64,000 bases of DNA from Bacteroidales bacterium (GTDB lineage Bacteria; Bacteroidota; Bacteroidia; Bacteroidales; P3), in NCBI GenBank assembly GCA_017480185.1, contig JAFVBC010000008.1:50889-114888 (forward strand), read 5' to 3'. This document shows, in pieces, positions 1 to 9,000 of this stretch (the first letter of the stretch is position 1; each line of letters begins with the position of its first letter). The position numbers and the translations under genes were made by a program. The notes beneath the pieces were generated by a model that ran no database searches, had not been told where the DNA came from, and saw only the letters and a program-made list of their open reading frames with translations.

Positions 1-1085
1 ACCGAATAGCCATAGAAACGGGCAAACCTACTTCGTTGTCGTTCGGCCATGCTGATAAGGTGTACTAGTAGCCATATATATGCTGCGCACAATGCCACCG
101 ACCCAACAAAGCCCCACTCTTCGCCCACTGTGCAGAATATAAAATCGGTTTCCTGTTCGGGCACAAAGTCGGCTTTTGTAAGGGTGCCTCTCAAAAAGCC
201 TTTGCCCACAATGCCGCCCGACCCAATGGCTATCTTTGACTGGTTCTGATTGTAGCCCGACCCTCGCATGTCGGTACTCTTGCCCAGCAGCACCTCTATG
301 CGTTCTCGTTGGTGCGATTCAAGTACGTGGTTGAAAACCATGTCGACTGACAACACAAACAGCACACACCCCACCGCTACCAGCAGTGTTCGGCTGTAGT
401 TTCGGCGTGTGCGCTTGTTAAGCCAAATAAACAGATGTGACAACGCAACAACCACAATGATACCTATCAGTATGTATTTGTTTATCAGCAATGCCATTAC
501 AAACAGCACAATGGCAAGCAATCCAAAGATCAGTACTCCAGCAGGCAACCCCTCGCGATACAAGGGTAGTATGAACCCTAAAAACACCAGTGCCGAGCCA
601 GTGTCGTGTTGCAGAAACACGAGCAACATGGGTACGGCGACGAGAACGATGGCGGTAATCTTGGTAGATGTTTGCTGTATGTCGCGATTTATGTCCGACA
701 TGTATTTTGAAAGAGCCAGAGCGGTGGCAAACTTACCAAACTCTGATGGTTGGAACTTGAATGGCCCAAAGTCGATCCACGACTTGCCTCCCTTTGTTGC
801 GGTTGCTATAAACAGTGTTACCACCAGCAGCACCATCACTATGCCGTATATCACATACGCCGTGTTGGAGAAGAAGCGTGGCGTGGTGAACATAATCACC
901 AGTGCCATAATTGCAGCCACTCCTATCCAAATTATTTGCTTGCCATGTTTGGTTGAGAAGTCGAATACTGCAGCCTGACTTTCGTCGTAGCAGGCGGCAT
1001 AAATGTTGATCCACCCGAAGAGGGTGATTGCGCACCATAGGCCAATGGCAGTCCAATCTATTTTCAGATGTTCGGGATTTCTCAC
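1..1085 (-). CDS. rodA: RodA, SEDS-family peptidoglycan glycosyltransferase (3' end cut by window edge)
   Basis: Polytopic membrane protein that polymerises glycan strands for side-wall elongation together with PBP2, acting in the inner membrane. The 361 visible codons hold many hydrophobic helices and SEDS landmarks: the QPSEFGK segment, FLQHDTGSALVF, and the later GSGGIVGKGFLRGT and FVPEQETDFIF motifs. The start is taken as GTG at 1085, which overlaps the mrdA stop (GTGA); the first in-frame ATG would remove about 50 residues including the first helix. It is co-transcribed with mrdA, its usual partner. The C-terminus lies beyond the left edge. Family assignment is very secure; the GTG start is inferred from the overlap. 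Confidence 0.93.
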   Translation of the reverse strand, partial: MRNPEHLKIDWTAIGLWCAITLFGWINIYAACYDESQAAVFDFSTKHGKQIIWIGVAAIMALVIMFTTPRFFSNTAYVIYGIVMVLLVVTLFIATATKGGKSWIDFGPFKFQPSEFGKFATALALSKYMSDINRDIQQTSTKITAIVLVAVPMLLVFLQHDTGSALVFLGFILPLYREGLPAGVLIFGLLAIVLFVMALLINKYILIGIIVVVALSHLFIWLNKRTRRNYSRTLLVAVGCVLFVLSVDMVFNHVLESHQRERIEVLLGKSTDMRGSGYNQNQSKIAIGSGGIVGKGFLRGTLTKADFVPEQETDFIFCTVGEEWGFVGSVALCAAYIWLLVHLISMAERQRSRFARFYGYS

Positions 1086-2944
1086 TTCTTTTTGCGCATT
1101 TTTTTTACCCTCCGTGTCAACGGCAGTTTTTGGCAGGGGTTAACTTCGCGGTATTGTCGCTCCACATCCTTTCGCTTCACCTCGCCATTCAAATATCGCT
1201 CTATCAGCAGTCCGGCAATTGGGGCAGCCCATGTACCCCCACCTCCTTGTGCGTTCTCCACATACACGGCCAGGGCAATTTGGGGGTTAACCTTTGGGGC
1301 AAAGGCGATAAACACCGAGTGGTCGTTGCCGTAGTTCTCGGCCGTACCCGTCTTGCCACACACGTCGAGCCCTGGCACATCGGCTCGGTGGCCTGTGCCA
1401 CCCGGTTTGTGCACCACGTCGAACATACCGTCGGCGGCTATCTCGAAGAACTTTCGGTCAATGCCCGTTTCGTGGCGGGTGTAGTAACGCTCGTCGCGAA
1501 TCGAGTCGGGACCATAGAAACGCACCATGTGAGGCGTGATATAGTAGCCTCTGTTGGCAACAATGGCGGCCAAATTGGCCATTTGCAACGGCACTACCGT
1601 CACCTCTCCTTGTCCGATGCTGTTGGAATAGATGGTTGAAAATGCCCAACGCTCGCGACCATACTGGCGGTTGTAGTACGACGTGTCGGGTATGTGCCCC
1701 GTTTGCAGACCCGATTTGGGCAGGTCTATGTCGAGCTTTTGGCCAAACCCGAAGCGCAACATGTAGTCGTGCCACACGCTCAATCCATACTGGCTGTCTT
1801 TATATATACTGCGATGCCGTCCCTGTTGTATCACCCTCTTGTATACTTGGTAGAAGTAGGGGTTACACGACATCTTGATGGCATCGCGCACCGATGTGGC
1901 CGATGGGTGGTTGTGGCATCCGACAAGACTTTTGTCGCACACAAAACCAGTGTTGGCATTTATCACACCCAAGTCGAGCGCCACCATCGATTGAGCCACT
2001 TTGAATATCGACCCCGGGGGATATTGCCCCATCAAGGCACGGTTGAGCATGGGCTTCGATATGTCGCTGTTGAGCATTGTGTAGTTCTTTCCTCGAATGC
2101 GTCCCACCAGCAAGTTGGGGTCGTAGCATGGTGCCGACACCATGGCCAGCACTTCGCCAGTTGATGGTTCCAGTGCCACCACGCAGCCACGTTTGTTACC
2201 CATCAGTTCTTCGGCATAACTTTGTAGGTCGGCATCAAGGGTGGTGTAGAGGTTAAATCCCTCAACGGGCATGGTGTCGAGTTCACCGTTGCGGTAGGGA
2301 CCAATCTCTCGGTTGTGCACGTCAACGTGCATCACCTTTTTCCCCTTTTGACCTCGCAGCACCTCCTCGTAGCTCCGCTCCAAGCCGCTGCGTCCTATGT
2401 AGTCGCCTTTCTTGTAGTAGGAATCGCGGTCAAGGTCGCTTTGGTTCACCTCGCCCACATATCCAAGCACTTGCGCAGCAATGGGACGGTCGTATATGCG
2501 TAGCGTGCGTTGCTGAATGTAGAAACCCTTGAAGCGGAACATCTTGTTCTCAAAGCGAGCATACTCCTCTTTCGAAATCTGTTTCATAAAGATAGATGCC
2601 GAGTAGGGCGAGTAGGCACGGGCTTTACTTATGCGCTCGTCGAAGGTGGCACGGTCAATGCCCACTGTGCGACAGAAATAGGCCGTGTCGAGGTCTTTCA
2701 CCATGCGCGGAATGACCATCATGTCGTAAACCGCCTCGTTGTGAACAAGCAGGTTGCCATGGCGGTCGTAGAAGAAACCACGTGACGGATACTGCGTTAC
2801 GTTGCGCAGAGCCTGTCGGTCGGCCATGTCGCGATATTTGGGGTTAAACAACTGCAAAACCGATAGGCGCACTGTAAACAGCACCCCTATCACGATGAAG
2901 ATCATCTTCACCACGATGCTTCGGTCGGCATAGTTTTTCCTCAT
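1082..2944 (-). CDS. mrdA: Penicillin-binding protein 2 (elongasome transpeptidase)
   Basis: Class B PBP that cross-links peptidoglycan during cell elongation. It has a short cytoplasmic N-terminus, one membrane anchor (about residues 10-32), a PBP dimerisation domain, and a transpeptidase domain with all three active-site motifs: SIFK (S312, K315), SCN (359-361) and KTGT (531-534). The length, 620 residues, is normal for Bacteroidales. ATG start; a TACGTTTG promoter box lies 13 bases upstream on the same strand. It overlaps rodA by four bases. The usual upstream mreBCD genes are absent: the next gene upstream is a divergent flippase. Confidence 0.96.
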   Translation of the reverse strand: MRKNYADRSIVVKMIFIVIGVLFTVRLSVLQLFNPKYRDMADRQALRNVTQYPSRGFFYDRHGNLLVHNEAVYDMMVIPRMVKDLDTAYFCRTVGIDRATFDERISKARAYSPYSASIFMKQISKEEYARFENKMFRFKGFYIQQRTLRIYDRPIAAQVLGYVGEVNQSDLDRDSYYKKGDYIGRSGLERSYEEVLRGQKGKKVMHVDVHNREIGPYRNGELDTMPVEGFNLYTTLDADLQSYAEELMGNKRGCVVALEPSTGEVLAMVSAPCYDPNLLVGRIRGKNYTMLNSDISKPMLNRALMGQYPPGSIFKVAQSMVALDLGVINANTGFVCDKSLVGCHNHPSATSVRDAIKMSCNPYFYQVYKRVIQQGRHRSIYKDSQYGLSVWHDYMLRFGFGQKLDIDLPKSGLQTGHIPDTSYYNRQYGRERWAFSTIYSNSIGQGEVTVVPLQMANLAAIVANRGYYITPHMVRFYGPDSIRDERYYTRHETGIDRKFFEIAADGMFDVVHKPGGTGHRADVPGLDVCGKTGTAENYGNDHSVFIAFAPKVNPQIALAVYVENAQGGGGTWAAPIAGLLIERYLNGEVKRKDVERQYREVNPCQKLPLTRRVKKMRKKK

Positions 2945-2957
2945 ATTTTGATTATGT

Positions 2958-2965
2958 CAAACGTA
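2958..2965 (-). promoter_or_regulatory. Promoter -7 box (TACGTTTG) for mrdA-rodA
   Basis: Reads TACGTTTG on the minus strand, matching the Bacteroidota -7 consensus TAnnTTTG, 13 bases before the mrdA ATG. Box seen directly; use inferred. Confidence 0.6.
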
Positions 2966-3063
2966 AAGCGTAGGCGATATATTGCAGCAGATAGAGAAAA
3001 TAATTTTTGCCGATGCACATTCCTTTCAGCCCCCCTACTCCGCGCCAAAAGGAGGACAAGGAA

Positions 3064-3173
3064 GCATCAAGTAGGTATCAAGTAAGGCATTTCTTCAGTA
3101 TATGTTCAGTTGTTCTTCAGTGTATGACTGAAGAACAACTGAAGAACTGCCCTACTTGATACCTACTTGATGC
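3064..3173. repeat. 11-nt-periodic palindromic element, copy A1
   Basis: About 110 bases that divide into ten consecutive 11-base units. The outer arms (GCATCAAGTAG, GTATCAAGTAA and their complements) pair with one mismatch over 26 bases; the inner part carries TTCTTCAGT-type units and their complements. It lies between the divergent genes mrdA and the flippase, upstream of the mrdA promoter box, so it cannot be a terminator of either gene. Copies A2 and A3 share the inner units and the TTGATACCTA flank. Confidence 0.8.
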
Positions 3174-3224
3174 CTATTTTTTCTGCTGTGCAATAAACGT
3201 GCGCAGGTCGGCGTTATGCCCGAC

Positions 3225-4730
3225 ATGGGTGTTATTGCCAAACAAAGCATTCGTGGCGCGTTGGCCAACTACGCTGGTGTTGCTATCGGTTTTTTGACCA
3301 CTTTCTTTGTGCTTACGCGTTGTCTGACTGCCGAGGAGGTGGGCATGACGCGTGTGATGGTCGACGCAGCTATGCTTTTCTCGTCGTTGGCACAGTTGGG
3401 TACCAACTCGTCGCTGGTGCGTTTCTTCCCCTACTTTAAGGATGGTGGCAAAAATCACGGAGTGTTTGGTTGGGCGGTGTTGGCGCCGTTGGTGGGTTTT
3501 GCCGTGTTTGCGATGGCCTTTTTGCTGTTTCGCGATGCCCTTGTGGGTGCCTATGTCGAGCAGTCGCCACTGCTGTCCGACTATCTTTATCTGCTACCCA
3601 TGCTCACCTTTTTTGCACTCTACACCACGGTGTTCGAGACTGCCTCGTCGGTGCTGTTGCGCATCACGGTGCCAAAGTTGGTGCGCGAGGTGGGTATCAG
3701 GCTGTTCAACCTGGTGGCCTATCTGCTCTATGGCGCGGGAGTGATTGGCTTTGACTTGTTTGTGTGGCTGTTTTGTGGCAGTTATGGATTGGCCATGTTG
3801 CTCAACTTGTTCTACCTTGTAAGGGTGGGGCATGTGTCGTTTCGCATTGAGCGTGGCTTTCTTGATCGGGAAATGGCTCGGCAAATTGTGCAGTACTCGT
3901 TGTTTATGACGGCCACCATTCTGGCGGGCAATATACCATTGCTCAACTCGCTATTCCTCGGGGCAAAACTTGGCCTGGGGTCGGCGGGGGTGTATGCCAT
4001 TGCATTCTATATAGCCAACGTGGTTGAGGTGCCCTATCGCTCGTTGGGTGCCATCTCGAAGCCCGTGATTGCGCAGGCGGTGAAGGACGATAATTGGGGC
4101 GAGGTGAGCCGATTGGCAAGGCAGGTGTCGTTGCATCAACTGATATTCAGCTGCTTGATTTTTTGTTTGATATGGATTAACCTCGACGTGCTGTTTGCCA
4201 TGCTGCCCAACGGCGATCAGTATGCTGCTGGGTTGTGGGTGGTGTGTCTGCTGGGATTGGCCAAGATTGTCAACTCGTCGTTCTCCATTGCAGCCGACAT
4301 TCTTAACTTTTCGCGCCGCTACCCCGTCAGTCTGCTTTTTATAGTTATGCTTACCGTACTGGCTTTGTGGCTCAACAACAGTCTTATTGGGGTGTGGCAA
4401 CTCAATGGGTCGGCTGCCGCCACGCTGCTGTCGTATGTGGCCTATTTTGTGGTGTTGCTATTGTATGTGCGCATAAGGTTGGGTGTGGGACTTTTCTCGG
4501 CTGGGCAGTTGAAGATGATGGTTATTGCCGTCGTAATGCTCGCAATGGGGTGGGTTTGGAGACAGTGGGTTGAGCCACTGTTTGGAACCATGATGATTGT
4601 TAGTGCCGTGTGCAAAACACTGCTGGTTACAGCCTTTGCTGCATGGGCAGTGTATGCGTGGCGTGTGTCGGACACCGTGTGCAGCATGATTGATAGCCGT
4701 TTGCCCCGTCGTGGCCACAAACAGCGTTGA
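3225..4730 (+). CDS. Oligosaccharide/polysaccharide flippase (Wzx/MATE-like, MOP superfamily)
   Basis: Inner-membrane protein of about 500 residues with 12-14 predicted hydrophobic helices, which probably flips lipid-linked sugar units for capsule, O-antigen or other glycans. The N-terminal pattern MGVIAKQS...GALANYAGVAIGF, followed by a TRxLTAEEVG-like loop and NSSLVRFFPYF, is typical of Bacteroidota polysaccharide-biosynthesis flippases. An ATG at 3216 is also in frame; 3225 is preferred because homologues begin MGIIAKQS. No glycosyltransferase genes lie nearby, so the substrate cannot be inferred. The 11-nt palindromic element A1 lies just upstream. Confidence 0.82.
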   Translation: MGVIAKQSIRGALANYAGVAIGFLTTFFVLTRCLTAEEVGMTRVMVDAAMLFSSLAQLGTNSSLVRFFPYFKDGGKNHGVFGWAVLAPLVGFAVFAMAFLLFRDALVGAYVEQSPLLSDYLYLLPMLTFFALYTTVFETASSVLLRITVPKLVREVGIRLFNLVAYLLYGAGVIGFDLFVWLFCGSYGLAMLLNLFYLVRVGHVSFRIERGFLDREMARQIVQYSLFMTATILAGNIPLLNSLFLGAKLGLGSAGVYAIAFYIANVVEVPYRSLGAISKPVIAQAVKDDNWGEVSRLARQVSLHQLIFSCLIFCLIWINLDVLFAMLPNGDQYAAGLWVVCLLGLAKIVNSSFSIAADILNFSRRYPVSLLFIVMLTVLALWLNNSLIGVWQLNGSAAATLLSYVAYFVVLLLYVRIRLGVGLFSAGQLKMMVIAVVMLAMGWVWRQWVEPLFGTMMIVSAVCKTLLVTAFAAWAVYAWRVSDTVCSMIDSRLPRRGHKQR

Positions 4731-4760
4731 CGACCCCTTTGTCGGTTGGGGAATAATGTG

Positions 4761-4768
4761 TAAATTTG
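4761..4768 (+). promoter_or_regulatory. Promoter -7 box (TAAATTTG) for prfA
   Basis: TAAATTTG with a TTTG -33 element 19 bases upstream. It ends only 9 bases before the prfA ATG, implying a very short or absent leader. It also rules out the in-frame TTG at 4766, which lies inside the box. Confidence 0.65.
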
Positions 4769-4777
4769 CAATTTGTT

Positions 4778-5848
4778 ATGTTAGATAAACTTGAAGCTAT
4801 ATACGCTCGCTATCAGGATATTGAGCAACAGATGAACGACCCGCAGGTTACGGCCGATATGAAACGCTATGTTAAACTTAGCAAAGACTATAAGGACCTG
4901 CAACCGGTGGTGCGAGCCTACCACGACTATAAGGCATTGCTGGATACGATTGCCGAATGTCGCACACTGCTCGACACCGAGCATGATGTAGAATTGCGCG
5001 ACATGGCCAAAGAAGAGTTGGCCGAAGCTACGTCGCGTCGCGATGCGATGGAAGACGAGATACGCATGCTGCTCATCCCCTCCGACCCCACCGATTCGAA
5101 AAATGCGGTGGTAGAAATACGAGGTGGCACTGGGGGCGACGAGGCTTGTCTCTTTGCTGGCGACCTTTTCCGCATGTATAGCCGTTTTTGCGAAAAGAAA
5201 CATTGGCGTGTTGAGGTGGTCGACTTCAACGAGGGTACGGCTGGTGGATATAAAGACATCACCTTTAACGTGAGTGGCGAGGGTGTGTATGGACTGCTGA
5301 AATACGAAAGTGGAGTGCACCGTGTGCAGCGTGTGCCCGCCACCGAGACCCAGGGACGTGTGCACACTTCGGCAGCAGGGGTGGTGGTGTTGCCCGAGGC
5401 TGAGGAATTCGATGTAGAACTGAATATGGCCGATGTAAAGAAAGAAATATTCTGTGCATCGGGTCCTGGCGGTCAGAGCGTTAATACCACCTACAGCGCA
5501 GTGCGCCTCACCCACATCCCGTCGGGTATCGTCGTGTCTATGCAAGACCAAAAGTCGCAGATAAAAAACATGGAGAAGGCCATTGCTCTGCTGCGCACTC
5601 GTCTGTATGAGCGCGAGTACAACAAGTACATGGAGGAAATGAGCAGTAAGCGCAAGACGATGGTGGCCACTGGCGACCGTAGCGAAAAGGTGCGCACCTA
5701 CAATTATCCCCAAAGCCGTGTAACCGACCATCGCATTGGGTGGAGCATGCACAATCTGCCCGATTTTATGGATGGCAACATCGAAGAGTGCATAGAGGCC
5801 TTGCAACTGGCCGAGAATGCCGAGAAGTTGAAGGCTTCGGTGGGTTGA
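4778..5848 (+). CDS. prfA: Peptide chain release factor 1
   Basis: Recognises UAA and UAG in the ribosomal A site and triggers peptide release. The 356-residue protein has the PxT codon-recognition tripeptide as PAT (187-189, within RVPATETQGRVHTS), which marks RF1 rather than RF2, and the catalytic GGQ loop (231-233) whose Gln is normally methylated. The conserved NYPQSRVTDHRIG segment follows. Start chosen at ATG 4778 because the longer frame begins at a TTG inside the promoter. It follows the flippase after 47 bases but has its own promoter. Confidence 0.97.
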   Translation: MLDKLEAIYARYQDIEQQMNDPQVTADMKRYVKLSKDYKDLQPVVRAYHDYKALLDTIAECRTLLDTEHDVELRDMAKEELAEATSRRDAMEDEIRMLLIPSDPTDSKNAVVEIRGGTGGDEACLFAGDLFRMYSRFCEKKHWRVEVVDFNEGTAGGYKDITFNVSGEGVYGLLKYESGVHRVQRVPATETQGRVHTSAAGVVVLPEAEEFDVELNMADVKKEIFCASGPGGQSVNTTYSAVRLTHIPSGIVVSMQDQKSQIKNMEKAIALLRTRLYEREYNKYMEEMSSKRKTMVATGDRSEKVRTYNYPQSRVTDHRIGWSMHNLPDFMDGNIEECIEALQLAENAEKLKASVG

Positions 5849-6013
5849 CCTCTATACCTAAAGCATAAGTGGCTGATTGGTAGTGGCTGGTAACTCATGC
5901 ACTGTACACACTTTCAACAGAGTGGATAGTGTGTCGGTTATCGACCACCGTAATTAACATTTGTTTTGTGATAACTTGGCGTGGAGAACGCTTTGTTGTG
6001 GCGTGTAATGATG

Positions 6014-6021
6014 TAAATTTG
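6014..6021 (+). promoter_or_regulatory. Promoter -7 box (TAAATTTG) for the 1506-residue secreted protein
   Basis: TAAATTTG with a TTTG at 5992-5995 (18-base spacer), 23 bases before the preferred ATG at 6045. Confidence 0.6.
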
Positions 6022-6044
6022 CACATTGCATAATGTTTGCTGTT

Positions 6045-9000
6045 ATGAAAAAGATGAGATACGCCTGCCTCTTTGCCATGCTGCTGCTTTTTGGCGCAGC
6101 AACCGAGGCATTGGCTCAAAAGGGTAAGACAAATTCGTTTTCGGCCGACAAACTGCCCGACGAGTTGCTTGAATATCTGAATAAGAGTACGTCGGACAGC
6201 GACCGACAGAAAGAAAACACTCGGATGGTGAAGCAGTTTAGGGCTACTTATGGCGCTTTGGATGGCGAAAAACAAAAACGCTTTACCGATGTTGTCGACT
6301 ATGCGGTAAAGATTAAGTTGAAACCCAATCCAGAACTGTCAAAATTGGTGCAAGTGTTTGTGCTGTATGCCACTGCTCCAGGTGGCGATGCCAATACCGA
6401 TGGGTGGCTTAAGGCAATGGAGTTGATGCGGCGTAAGGCCAAAAAAACAAAGGCTGTGAACGAGTTTGTCGACTTTAGTGAGCAGTTGTTGCGTAGCCGT
6501 GTGCTGTATCATTCGAATAGTTGCCAGTGGAATTTGCCCGATGGGGCTACGTTTAGCATCGTGGTTGAAAATGATAAGGTGCTGGTGCGCGTTGATCAAC
6601 CAACCAACTTGCATTACGCTTCGGTTAAGGATAATGGCATTATTCACAACACTACAGGAGTTTACGATTATGTAGAGAATGTGTGGAGTGGACGTGGTGG
6701 ACGTGTGGACTGGAGTAGAACTGGTTTGGGGACGGATGTATGTTATGCCAATCTTGCATCTTATCAGGCTGTTACGCGGCTCCCAAAATTCACTGCCGAC
6801 AGTGTGCTCTTTGTCAATACGCGCTTCTTTAGCAACGCCATCGAGGGTAGGGTAGAAGAAGCTTTGAGCAATGTTATGGAGCCCGAGAAATATAGTTATC
6901 CTCGTTTCCGCTCATATCAACGAGATTTTGTGGTGAAAGATATTCTACCAGGGGTTGATTATAACGGTAGCTTTATGATGAATGGGGCAAAGTTTATTAC
7001 CGCCTCAAGTAAACATCCTGCTCAGCTGGTGTTTATGCGCGATGGTAAACGACAGCTGGCCATTAGTTCAATGAAGTTTACTCTTGCTTCCGACCGTCTG
7101 ACGGCCGAGAATGCTGCAGTGGCTTTCTATGTCGGCGATGATGATTCAATTGCCAATACAGGCGTTACGGTGCGCTACAATGCAAACGATAAAAAGGTGG
7201 TGATGATTAACGATCCCAAGCGCAACTTCTACAGCCCGTATACCGATTCTTATCACGAGCTTGATATTTATTGCGACCAAATGACGTGGAACACCACTAA
7301 CGGACAGCTTGATTTCTCGACCATCACCGATGGTAATTCGAATGGTAGCACCACTTTTGAATCAACCAACTACTACACCTATCGCAAGTATCGTGAAATA
7401 CAGGGTATAGAGGATATTAACCCTGTGAATCGTGTCTACGACTACTCGGCGCAGAGTGGATTGTCATTTTCAGTTAAGGGCTTTGCTAACTATATAAATA
7501 TGGACCAGTCGCAAGCCTTACTGATGATTCATTTGTTGTGTAAACATGGACTGGTGCTGTATAACGAACTGACAGGTCGGGTTACGGTGAAAGAGAAGTT
7601 GGAAGACTATGTCCGTGCTTCGTCGCGCGTAAAGGGAATGGACTACGATGCTATCTCGCTTGAATCGATGTCGAAGGGCTCCAATGCCAAGATGGATATA
7701 GATAACTTTGAACTGACTATGAATGGAGTGAGACAGTTTGTTGTGTCGGATAGTCAACAGGTGGTGGTGTATCCTCGTGGTGGACGAATATCGGTTGGTA
7801 AAAATCGCTCAATAAAGTTTGCTGGTCGTATTGATGTGGGCAAGTTTCGCATGTTTGTGTCGGAGGCTTCGTTCTCTTACGAGAACTATGATTTCAATTT
7901 ACCACATGTTGACTCGATGTTCTTCTATGTGCCTGATTTTGATCATCCAGATACAATCCAGCTGGTATACACCCCCTTGTACAACCTTGTCGGACGGCTG
8001 CAGATTGACCGCCCCGACAATCACTGTGGTCTGATGAAGAACAAGGAATACCCCATTTTCAATAGTCTTGAAAATAGTTATGTGTACTTCGACAAGCCAG
8101 AAATACAGCAACGGCGATATGTGCGCGATCGGTTTTACTACACGCTACACCCGTTCACTATCAATAGTATGGTCAACTTTGTTACCGATAGTTTGAAGTT
8201 TAACGGTGCCCTAACTTCGGCTGGAATATTTCCAGAGATTGTTATGCCGTTGTCGGTGCAACGCGACTATTATCTTGGTTTCAATACCGATACTCCACCA
8301 AACGGCCTGCCTGCCTACGGTGGGAAGGGGACTTATACACAAGCCCTTAGCCTTGACCATAACGGATTGAAAGGCCGAGGAAAATTGGATTATCTATCGT
8401 CGCACTCGCGTGGACGCGATTATCTGTTTTTACCCGATTCGATGATTGCTATGCCCGATACTTTCTACGTTGTTGAAGAGGGCTCTTTCCCCGACATAAA
8501 GAACGGTAGGGTTAGTCAGCATTGGCTGCCTTACGCCGACTCGATGTCGGTTGCCAGCCTAAAACAGGGGCGACCGTTCTCCATGTATCACGGTGAAAGT
8601 ACTTTGCGTGGACGGGTGATGATTCAGCCTCATGGCGCGGGTGGAGCAGGAACGGCCATTGTGCGAGAGGGTGAGTTGCAGTCGAATCACTTTGAACTGT
8701 TGGCGCGTGAGATGAATGCTGATGTAACAAACTTCACGTTGCATAGCACGGTGTTTGACGCGGTTGCATTCTCGGCTCGTGAGGTGCGCTCACACGTGGA
8801 CTATGACGAGATGCGAGCCGAGTTTACGTCTCATAACGGACCAGCGATAAGCCATTTACCCATGGTTAAATACGACGCTTTGGCCGACGTTTTTGTATGG
8901 CAGATATTGCAAAAAGAATTGCAGTTGGCTAATAGTCAGAGAGGAACGGCTGAAGGTCTTGACGGAATGGATATGCGTCAGCGCCTGCAAAAGCGCGATG

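Noticed and set aside
3064-3173. Repeats of 11 bases considered as a CRISPR array
   Set aside because: Units are far too short, lack unique spacers and form one palindrome; no cas genes are nearby.
4781-5806. Long open frame on the minus strand opposite prfA (about 340 codons)
   Set aside because: It is antisense to a certain gene; its protein is rich in His, Leu and Val as shadow frames are and shows no family motif.
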